The position numbers and the translations under genes were made by a program. The notes under the pieces were generated by a model that saw only the letters and a program-made list of their open reading frames with translations, ran no database searches and was not told where the DNA came from. From assembly GCA_026393275.1 (NCBI GenBank), contig JAPLAM010000074.1:1-46945 (forward strand): DNA of 46,945 nt. Direction: 5' to 3'. Below, piece after piece: positions 40,297 through 46,945 of the stretch. Source of the DNA: Arthrobacter sp. Lineage in GTDB: Bacteria > Actinomycetota > Actinomycetes > Actinomycetales > Micrococcaceae. Each line of letters opens with the position of its first letter. Position 1 is the first letter of the stretch.

Positions 40297-41712
40297 ATGT
40301 CACAGTCGATCGCCGCCCACCCGGACCGGCTCCTGCCGGCCGACCCGGGAACACGGAGCATTGCCCGCAGCCTGCTGGCCCGGGTCCAGGACCTTCCCAT
40401 CATTTCCCCGCACGGGCACGTGGACGCCGCGGTGATCGAGCAGGACACGCCATTCCCTGATCCGGCGGCGCTGCTGGTCAGCCCCGACCACTACGTCACC
40501 CGCCTCATCCACGCCAGCGGTGTGCCCCTGGACCGGTTGCGGCCGCCGGTCGACCCGTCGGCCACTGCACCGGAATCGCGCACCGTCTGGCGGGCGCTCT
40601 GCGAAGCGTGGCCGCTCTTCGAAGGCACGGCCTCGGGCTACTGGCTCCGGGACCAGTTCCGCCGGGTTTTCGGGCTGGACCAGGAGATCAGCGGCGCTAC
40701 CGCCGACGCCTCCTTCGACGCCATCTCCGCAAGGCTGCAGGAAGCGGACTTCCGTCCCCGGCGGCTTTTCAAGGACTTCAACATCGAGGTGCTGGCCACC
40801 ACTGACGATCCGCTGGATGACCTGGCCGCCCACCGGGCCCTGGCGGCAGACGCCACCTTCCACGGCCGCGTCCTCCCGACCTTCCGGCCCGATGCCTACC
40901 TGAACCCGGCAGCACCGGCCTGGGCCGGCAATGTTGAGCGGCTCATCGCGATGGCGGGCGACGGCGGCAGCGGGTTCGCCGGCTACCTCACGGCACTCCA
41001 GAACCGGCGTCGATACTTTATTGAGCACGGCGCGGTGTCGGCCGACCACGGGGTCCGGACGCCACGCACCCTGAAACTGGACGCTGCCGATGCGGAGCGC
41101 CTCTTCGAGCGGTCCCGTTCCGGCCGCGCCACCGGCGCCGAGCGTGACGATTTCGAGGCGCACATGATGTACCAAATGGCCCGGATGTCCGTGGAGGACG
41201 GCCTGGTCATGACGATCCACCCCGGTTCCTTCCGGAACCACCACACGGATACGTTCACCAAGTACGGCGCGGACACCGGGCACGACATTCCCTTCGCCGT
41301 CAACTACACGGAGGCCATCCGGCCGGTATTGCAGGACTTTGGCACCAATAAGGACTTCCACCTGGTGCTCTTCACCCTGGACGAGACCGTATTTTCCCGC
41401 GAACTCGCGCCGCTCGCGGGCTTCTACCCCTCGGTGTACCTCGGCGCCCCCTGGTGGTTCCTCGACGCGCCGGACGCGATGCTTCGCTTCCGCTCCGCCG
41501 TCACCGAAACGGCCGGGTTCTCGCGCTCGTCCGGCTTCATCGACGACACCCGCGCCTTCTGCTCGATCCCGGCCCGGCACGATGCCTCCCGCCGGATCGA
41601 GGCGGCCTTCCTGGCCCGCCTTGTCGCAGAACACCGCGTCAGCGAAGACCGCGCGCACGACATCATCGTCGACCTCGTCGATGCCTCCCCGCGAAGGGTA
41701 TTCAAGCTGTGA
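40297..41712 (+). CDS. uxaC: Glucuronate isomerase
   Basis: A 471-residue enzyme, almost the length of E. coli UxaC (470), that interconverts D-glucuronate and D-fructuronate (and galacturonate/tagaturonate). The metal site begins at ISPHGHVDA (H39, H41). Further typical parts are LFKDFNIEVLATTDDPLDDL, MTIHPGSFRNH and GAPWWFLDAPDAM. There is no Shine-Dalgarno sequence, consistent with a leaderless mRNA from the operator-3 promoter. Its stop overlaps the next GTG as GTGA, coupling it to the dehydrogenase that uses its product. Confidence 0.96.
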   Translation: MSQSIAAHPDRLLPADPGTRSIARSLLARVQDLPIISPHGHVDAAVIEQDTPFPDPAALLVSPDHYVTRLIHASGVPLDRLRPPVDPSATAPESRTVWRALCEAWPLFEGTASGYWLRDQFRRVFGLDQEISGATADASFDAISARLQEADFRPRRLFKDFNIEVLATTDDPLDDLAAHRALAADATFHGRVLPTFRPDAYLNPAAPAWAGNVERLIAMAGDGGSGFAGYLTALQNRRRYFIEHGAVSADHGVRTPRTLKLDAADAERLFERSRSGRATGAERDDFEAHMMYQMARMSVEDGLVMTIHPGSFRNHHTDTFTKYGADTGHDIPFAVNYTEAIRPVLQDFGTNKDFHLVLFTLDETVFSRELAPLAGFYPSVYLGAPWWFLDAPDAMLRFRSAVTETAGFSRSSGFIDDTRAFCSIPARHDASRRIEAAFLARLVAEHRVSEDRAHDIIVDLVDASPRRVFKL

Positions 41713-43163
41713 CGACCAAGCAGCCCATGACGACGGCCGCGGCAAGCGGCGCGGCGACAACCCCGCGGTTGGGCCGCAGTCTCGTGCCCTCAGCGACGGC
41801 ACCCGTCCGGATCGTCCACCTGGGGCTCGGCGCCTTCCACCGCTCGCACCAGGCGTGGTACACCCACCACGCCGGCGACGCGGCGGACTGGGGCATCGCC
41901 GCGTTCACCGGACGCCGGCCGGATGCGGCCCTGACCCTGGCCGAACAGGACGGCCTCTACACGGTGGTCGAGCGGGGAGACGCCGGCGACTCCTTCGAGA
42001 TCGTCAGCAGCATTGTCGAGGCCGTTGACGGCGCGGACGTGGACCGGCTGGCTGCACTCGTCGCCGCGCCCGGGACCGCCGTGATCACCCTGACCATCAC
42101 GGAAGCCGCCTACCGCCTTGGCACCGACGGCAGCCTGGATCTGGCGGCGCCCGACGTCGTGGCCGACCTCGCGCTGCTGGCCTCCGGTAGCGGACAGCCG
42201 GCCACGCCGCTGGGCCGGCTGGTCTATTCCCTTGCTGCCCGCCGCGCCACCGGCGGCGGACCACTCGCCGTCGTCTGCTGCGACAACCTTTCGAACAACG
42301 GAACCGTCGCACGCCGGGCGTTGACGGGCCTGGCCGCTGCGTGGAACACCGGCCTGGCGGCCTGGATCGAGTCGAACGTCAGCTTTGTCAGCACTTCGGT
42401 GGACCGCATCACGCCGCGCACCACCCCGGCGGACCTCGCCGCGGTGGAGGAAGCTTGCGGTTACCGGGACACTTCCCCGGTGGTAGCCGAGCCGTTCCAT
42501 AGCTGGGTGCTCAGCGGCGACTTCCCGGCCGGCCGGCCCCGCTGGGAGGACGCGGGCGCCGCGTTCGTCGACGCCATTGAACCGTACGAAAACCGGAAAC
42601 TGTGGCTCCTTAACGGCGCCCACTCGCTGCTGGCCTACGCCGGCCAGCTCCGCGGGCACACCACCGTCGCCGAAGCGCTGGCAGATCCGCTGTGCCGGCA
42701 GGCGGTGGAACGCTTCTGGGATGAAGCCGAGGCCAACCTGCCCGCCGGCGAACTCCAGCTCCCCGCCTACCGCGCCGCCCTGCTGGAACGCTTTGGCAAT
42801 GCCCGGATCGCCCACCATCTGGCCCAGATAGCCATGGACGGCAGCACCAAGCTGCGGATGCGCGCCGTGCCCGTGTTGCTCGCCGAGCGCGCCCAGGGCA
42901 GGTCCGGAGCCGCCGCCGCACTCATGATCGCTGCGTGGATGGACTTCGCCGCGGCTGCGGACGGGTTGCACGATCCGCTGGCAGCGGACATCGCCGCCGC
43001 CAAAGCCCGCAGCGGGGACCAGCGCACGCGTGCCCTACTGGCGCTGGTGTCCCCGGAGCTCGTGGACCCTGCCGCCGCCGACGGCGGCGCGGTTGTTCAG
43101 CTCGTCGAGAGCCTCAGGGGGACGTACTCTGCCCCGGCTGTCCCGGAGCAGGTCCGCGCCTGA
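41709..43163 (+). CDS. Mannitol dehydrogenase-family fructuronate reductase
   Basis: A 484-residue polyol dehydrogenase-type enzyme. VRIVHLGLGAFHRSHQAWYT is the NAD-binding start, CCDNLSNNG the centre and KLWLLNGAHSLLAYAG (about 297-312) the catalytic helix with the Lys and the Asn-His pair. Coupled directly to UxaC, it should reduce D-fructuronate to D-mannonate (UxuB role); related enzymes act on tagaturonate, mannitol or arabinitol. GTG 41709 overlaps the UxaC stop. Product matches the mannonate dehydratase encoded at the right edge. Confidence 0.92.
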   Translation: MTTKQPMTTAAASGAATTPRLGRSLVPSATAPVRIVHLGLGAFHRSHQAWYTHHAGDAADWGIAAFTGRRPDAALTLAEQDGLYTVVERGDAGDSFEIVSSIVEAVDGADVDRLAALVAAPGTAVITLTITEAAYRLGTDGSLDLAAPDVVADLALLASGSGQPATPLGRLVYSLAARRATGGGPLAVVCCDNLSNNGTVARRALTGLAAAWNTGLAAWIESNVSFVSTSVDRITPRTTPADLAAVEEACGYRDTSPVVAEPFHSWVLSGDFPAGRPRWEDAGAAFVDAIEPYENRKLWLLNGAHSLLAYAGQLRGHTTVAEALADPLCRQAVERFWDEAEANLPAGELQLPAYRAALLERFGNARIAHHLAQIAMDGSTKLRMRAVPVLLAERAQGRSGAAAALMIAAWMDFAAAADGLHDPLAADIAAAKARSGDQRTRALLALVSPELVDPAAADGGAVVQLVESLRGTYSAPAVPEQVRA

Positions 43164-43217
43164 CCCGGCACCGGCCGCCGTGCCGGGAGGCCACCAAATT
43201 CTTCCCTGCAGAACCGA

Positions 43218-43258
43218 TTGGCAACCGCTTGCCACACCGTTTGCCATGTGACTAGGAT
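43218..43258 (+). promoter_or_regulatory. LacI operator 4 with overlapping promoter
   Basis: TTGGCAACCGCTTGCCAC (43218-43235), with the -35 TTGCCA (43229-43234) in its right half and a good -10 TAGGAT (43253-43258) at 18 bp. It drives the beta-glucuronidase gene and probably the symporter and manD. An additional TTTGCCA half-like sequence is at 43240-43246. Confidence 0.75.
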
Positions 43259-43344
43259 TACAGCCAGACTCAGTGCTCCCCAAGGGAAGCCCGGCGGCCG
43301 GACCCGCACCCAGACCCCGCAACGACGCGTAAGGATTCCCCTAG

Positions 43345-45156
43345 ATGCTCAAGCCCCTAGCCAGCAAAACCCGCGAGATCGTCAACCTGGACGGCCTCTA
43401 CCGGTTCAAGGTGGACTTCGACCGCTCCGGCCACCGGGACGAATGGTTCAAGGCCACGCTTGAGTCGCCGCTCGAAATGGGCGTCCCCGCCAGCTACAAC
43501 GACGTCTTCCCGGACAAGGCCATCCGCGAGCACGTCGGGTACGTCTGGTACCAACGCGAGGTGCGCGTGCCCCGCGGCTGGGCAGGGGAGCGGATCCACC
43601 TGCGCCTGGACTCCGCCACGCACGAGGGAATGGTCTGGGTGGACGACGTCCTGGTGGCCCGGCACGTGGGCGGCTACATGCCCTTCAGCGCCGACATTAC
43701 CGAGCACGTGATCCCCGGCCAGGCCTTCCGCCTCACCATCGCGGTGAACAACGAGCTCACCCAGGCCACCATCCCGCCGGGCACCATCACCGTCACCGAG
43801 GACGGCCGCCGCCAGCAGAGCTACCTGCACGACTTTTACAACTACGCCGGGCTGCACCGCAGCCTGTGGCTGTTCAGCACCCCGGCCGTTGCGGTGGACG
43901 ACATCACCGTCGTTACCGGTTTCGAGGGCAGCGCCGGAACGGTCGACTACGCCGTCACCACGGCCGGCGGTACCGGCAGCGAAACCGTCGCCGTCACGCT
44001 CACGGATGCCGACGGCGTCGAGGTTGCCCGGACGGACGGCCCCCGGGGCGCCCTGACGGTTCCCGACGTCGTGCTCTGGAAGCCGGGCGCCGGCTACCTC
44101 TACAACCTGACGGCCGAGATCCGCGACGGCGGGCAGCTCCTGGACAGCTACACGCTTCCCGTCGGTGTCCGCACCGTCGAGGTCCGCGGCAAGGAATTCC
44201 TGATCAACGGCGAGCCGTTCTACTTCACCGGTTTCGGCATGCACGAGGACCACGTCACTGTGGGCAAGGGCCACAGCAACGCCCAGATGGTCAACGACTT
44301 CCAGCTCCTGGACTGGGTGGGCGCCAACTCGTTCCGCACCTCGCACTACCCCTACGCCGAGGAGGTCATGGAGTTCGCGGACCGCCACGGGATCGTAGTG
44401 ATCGACGAGACCGCCGCCGTCGGCCTGCATCTGGGCTTCGGCGCCGTCTTCGGCGGGATCGCCAAGAAGACCTACGTTGACGGCGGGGTGGACGCGAATA
44501 CCGCCGCCAACCACCGCCAGGCCATCTCCGAGCTCGTGGCCCGGGACAAGAACCACCCCTCCGTGGTGATCTGGTCCATCGCCAACGAACCCAACGGTTC
44601 CGAAGAGGGCGCCCGGGAGTACTTCGAACCCCTCGTGCGGCTCACCCGGGAACTGGATCCGACCCGTCCCGTGGGCCACGTCAACGTCATGTTCGACACC
44701 CCGGACAAGGAACTGCTGGGTGACCTCTTCGATGTCATCATGCTGAACCGCTACTACGGCTGGTACCTCAACAACGGGGACCTGCAGTCGGCGGAGACCG
44801 TGCTAGAGAAGGAACTCCGCGAATGGGAAGCCAAGTACGGCAAGCCCATGATCATGACCGAGTACGGTCCGGACACCATGCCGGGCTTCCACTCCATCTA
44901 TGAACAGCCCTGGAGCGAGGAATACCAGGCCGCGTTCCTGGCCATGTACCACCGGGTCTTCGACCGGGTGGACGCCATGGTGGGTGAGCAGGTCTGGAAT
45001 TTTGCGGACTTCCAGACGTCCAACGGCATCATGCGGGTGGACGGCAACAAGAAGGGCGTCTTCACCCGGGACCGCCGCCCCAAGCCTGCGGCCTACGCGC
45101 TGCGGCACCGCTGGACGGCGCTGGCCCGCGTCAAGAACGGCACCCCCGAGGCGTAG
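43345..45156 (+). CDS. uidA: Beta-glucuronidase (GH2)
   Basis: A 603-residue GH2 enzyme, the same length as E. coli UidA. Acid/base E415 is in SIANEPNGSEEG and nucleophile E506 in MTEYGPD (E413 and E504 in E. coli); the uronate-reading Asn/Lys pair is N568 and K570 in DGNKKG, close to WNFADFQTSNGI. The segment between about 355 and 385 (GLHLGFGAVFGG onwards) corresponds to the active-site Loop 1 region of E. coli-like enzymes. There is no signal peptide, so the enzyme hydrolyses imported glucuronides in the cytoplasm to glucuronate and aglycone. AAGGA lies 9 nt before ATG 43345. Confidence 0.96.
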   Translation: MLKPLASKTREIVNLDGLYRFKVDFDRSGHRDEWFKATLESPLEMGVPASYNDVFPDKAIREHVGYVWYQREVRVPRGWAGERIHLRLDSATHEGMVWVDDVLVARHVGGYMPFSADITEHVIPGQAFRLTIAVNNELTQATIPPGTITVTEDGRRQQSYLHDFYNYAGLHRSLWLFSTPAVAVDDITVVTGFEGSAGTVDYAVTTAGGTGSETVAVTLTDADGVEVARTDGPRGALTVPDVVLWKPGAGYLYNLTAEIRDGGQLLDSYTLPVGVRTVEVRGKEFLINGEPFYFTGFGMHEDHVTVGKGHSNAQMVNDFQLLDWVGANSFRTSHYPYAEEVMEFADRHGIVVIDETAAVGLHLGFGAVFGGIAKKTYVDGGVDANTAANHRQAISELVARDKNHPSVVIWSIANEPNGSEEGAREYFEPLVRLTRELDPTRPVGHVNVMFDTPDKELLGDLFDVIMLNRYYGWYLNNGDLQSAETVLEKELREWEAKYGKPMIMTEYGPDTMPGFHSIYEQPWSEEYQAAFLAMYHRVFDRVDAMVGEQVWNFADFQTSNGIMRVDGNKKGVFTRDRRPKPAAYALRHRWTALARVKNGTPEA

Positions 45157-45216
45157 GCCCCACACATATTTTTTTCGCCGCTCGCAGGGGCGGCACCGGG
45201 TAAAGGAGCCCACACC

Positions 45217-46605
45217 ATGAAAAAGCTTTCCAGGCTCAGCATCATCGGCTACGGCGCTGGCGATCTGGCCAACAATCTCGCTTTCACACTCTCCACCACC
45301 TACCTGCTGCTCTACTACACGGATGTGGCGGGGATATCAGCAGTGGCAGCGGGCACGCTCTTCCTTCTGGTCCGCTTCTTCGACGCCTTCGCCGATATTT
45401 TTGCGGGGAGGTTGGTGGACCGCACTTTCCACAAAAAGCTGGGCAAATTCCGCCCGTTCATCCTTTTCGGCGGCCTGCCGCTGCTGATCATGAGCGCATT
45501 GACCTTTTCCGTCCCCACCGACTGGAGCCATGACGGCAAGCTGGTCTACGCCTACCTGACCTACGCGGGGCTGGGCCTGGCCTACTCGATGGTCAACATC
45601 CCCTACGGTTCCCTGGCGGGAGCGATGACCCAACTGCCGGCCGAGCGGGCCAAGCTGGGGGCAGCCCGCTCCTGCGGCTCCCTGATCGTGGGCTCCGGGC
45701 TGCTGTTTTTCATCACTCCGCTAACCAAACAGGGAGCGGCCCAGCTGCAGCCCTTGTTCACCACCCTGACCATCAGCTTCGTGGTGGCCGGCATGGCGCT
45801 GTACCTTCTGACCGTCTTCACGACCCGCGAGATAGTCCACCGGGAAGTCCCCAAGGTGACGTTCAAGCAGTCCGTGGCGACCCTCAAAGGCAACCGGCCG
45901 CTGCTGATGCTGTGCCTGTCGTCACTGCTGATGTTGACGGCCAGCACCGGCCTGTCCACCATCCAGGTCTATTACCTGCGGGATGTCCTTCGCAACGTCA
46001 ACCTGGCCCAGCCGATGGCCATCATCAACGTGGTGCTGGCGGTCGTCGTCATTGTCCTCACGCCGGCGATGGTCCGCCGGTGGGGCAAGAAGACCCTGTA
46101 CCTGCTGGCCGGGTCGCTGATCGTGAGCGGCTCCCTGATCGTCGTGCTCACGCCGCACTCCCTGACCTACCTCGGATTCACCGGACTCGTGGTCAGCCTC
46201 CTGGGCGTGCAGATGATGAACATCGTGGTCTGGGCCCTCGAAGCGGACACGGTGGAGTACGGCGAAGCCCGTACCGGCGTCCGCACTGAGGGCATCATCT
46301 ACTCCCTGTTCTCTTTCACCCGGAAGATGGGACAGGCCCTGGGCGGGGCCGTCATGGCCTATGCCATTGCCAGCGCCGGCTACGCCCGATCGGACGCGGG
46401 CCAGACTGAGGCCACCATGCAGGGCCTGCAACTCGCCACTGGCCTCGTGCCCCTTGTGCTCTGCGGCCTGGGCATGGCAATCATGCGCTTCTACAAACTC
46501 ACCGACTCCGCCCATGCGGTGATCGTCGCCGAGATCAAGGCCCGCCGGGCACTCGCCGAGGATCCCGCCGGGCAACCGGCTGCCCCGCAGTCCGTCCTGC
46601 ACTAA
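45217..46605 (+). CDS. Glycoside-pentoside-hexuronide:cation symporter (UidB-like)
   Basis: A 462-residue GPH-family transporter with about 12 hydrophobic segments. It begins [21 protein letters not shown], with [20 protein letters not shown] in the first cytoplasmic loop and [21 protein letters not shown] in the later one, both family hallmarks. AAAGGAG precedes ATG 45217 by 8 nt. Directly after beta-glucuronidase it parallels the E. coli uidA-uidB order and should import glucuronides with H+ or Na+. The T-rich run in 45157-45216 is not preceded by a convincing stem. Confidence 0.93.
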   Translation: MKKLSRLSIIGYGAGDLANNLAFTLSTTYLLLYYTDVAGISAVAAGTLFLLVRFFDAFADIFAGRLVDRTFHKKLGKFRPFILFGGLPLLIMSALTFSVPTDWSHDGKLVYAYLTYAGLGLAYSMVNIPYGSLAGAMTQLPAERAKLGAARSCGSLIVGSGLLFFITPLTKQGAAQLQPLFTTLTISFVVAGMALYLLTVFTTREIVHREVPKVTFKQSVATLKGNRPLLMLCLSSLLMLTASTGLSTIQVYYLRDVLRNVNLAQPMAIINVVLAVVVIVLTPAMVRRWGKKTLYLLAGSLIVSGSLIVVLTPHSLTYLGFTGLVVSLLGVQMMNIVVWALEADTVEYGEARTGVRTEGIIYSLFSFTRKMGQALGGAVMAYAIASAGYARSDAGQTEATMQGLQLATGLVPLVLCGLGMAIMRFYKLTDSAHAVIVAEIKARRALAEDPAGQPAAPQSVLH

Positions 46606-46685
46606 ACAGAAGAATCGCCAACGGGCCTACTACCCGCCGAATAATCTGGCAAGCCCCCGGGCTGCCGCCTTTGAAAGGAACAGCT

Positions 46686-46945
46686 GTGAAAATTATTGCT
46701 GCGGAAGTGTTTGTGACGAGCCCGTCGCGGAACTTTGTGACGTTGCGGATCACGACGGAGGATGGGGTGACCGGGATCGGTGATGCCACGTTGAACGGGC
46801 GTGAGCTGGCGGTCGCGGCGTACCTGCGGGAGCATGTGGCGCAGTTGCTGATCGGGAGGGATCCGCACCGGATCGAGGATACGTGGCAGTTCCTGTACCG
46901 GAGTGCGTATTGGCGGCGCGGGCCGGTGACGATGGCCGCGATCGC
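46686..46945 (+). CDS. manD: D-mannonate dehydratase (enolase superfamily), 5' part
   Basis: The first 86 residues are present; the gene runs off the window. [32 protein letters not shown] and [13 protein letters not shown] closely follow ManD/RspA, which removes water from D-mannonate to give 2-keto-3-deoxygluconate. The catalytic lysine/histidine and metal acids are beyond the edge. GTG 46686 follows AAAGGAA (46674-46680) by 5 nt. It completes the glucuronate route with UxaC and the dehydrogenase. Its codons end mostly in G (ACG seven times, ACC once), unlike the C-ending usage of its neighbours. Some RspA-like relatives have low activity, so the physiological role is inferred from the locus. 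Confidence 0.9.
   Translation, partial: MKIIAAEVFVTSPSRNFVTLRITTEDGVTGIGDATLNGRELAVAAYLREHVAQLLIGRDPHRIEDTWQFLYRSAYWRRGPVTMAAI

Noticed and set aside
1..46945. CRISPR arrays, tRNA/rRNA genes, insertion sequences, prophage
   Set aside because: No regularly spaced repeats, no tRNA-like cloverleaf sequence recognised, no transposase, integrase or phage structural motifs in any frame. The 11-bp repeat at 23776 has no spacers.

Overview
The window is high-GC DNA with short intergenic gaps, many GTG starts, frequent ATGA/GTGA stop-start overlaps and actinobacterial gene types (LigD-type polymerase, PadR-ABC1 kinase pair, YtrA-type GntR with a DUF1648 protein). This fits Actinomycetota, most likely Micrococcaceae (Arthrobacter/Pseudarthrobacter-like); the genus is an inference from gene content. 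The first 19 bases are Illumina adapter, so position 1 is a contig end.

Left part (20-3391): the 3' end of lipoyl synthase, then a co-directional folate/glycine run: a methylenetetrahydrofolate reductase-family protein, a CycA-type D-serine/D-alanine/glycine permease and formyltetrahydrofolate deformylase PurU, closed by a strong hairpin. This looks like the tail of a serine/glycine one-carbon catabolic operon.

Middle part (3489-29358) is a mosaic of housekeeping and accessory genes: a lytic transglycosylase; a RibD-type reductase; a secreted alkaline-phosphatase-family enzyme divergent from a Tat-exported PHP metallohydrolase, with a PHO-box-like repeat between them; a DJ-1/PfpI protein; a DUF427 and membrane protein pair divergent from a GntR regulator/DUF1648 pair; a PadR regulator with an ABC1-family kinase; two unrelated phospholipase D proteins; a NarL-type two-component system whose response regulator carries a frameshift; a membrane-anchored DJ-1 protein with a second partial domain; a lipoprotein, a DUF998 protein and an amidohydrolase; a stand-alone LigD polymerase domain; and a cytochrome P450. 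Two decayed gene fragments (flavin reductase, SnoaL-like) flank the cardiolipin-synthase-like gene.

Right part (28336-46945) is one catabolic locus. Two paralogous LacI repressors, two sugar-phosphate-isomerase-fold/Gfo-Idh-MocA oxidoreductase pairs and a peptide-type ABC importer (binding protein, permease, a permease-ATPase fusion, second ATPase) are followed by a complete glucuronide route: glucuronate isomerase UxaC, a fructuronate-reductase-type dehydrogenase, beta-glucuronidase, a GPH-family symporter and the start of mannonate dehydratase ManD. Four promoters in this locus carry the same 18-bp operator (TTGRCAAYCGSTTGNCAM). In every case its right half-site also serves as the -35 box, with a -10 box 17-18 bp further on. 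The four transcription units therefore look like a single LacI regulon for taking up a glycoside or glucuronide, opening it hydrolytically and/or by a 3-keto route, and draining glucuronate to 2-keto-3-deoxygluconate.
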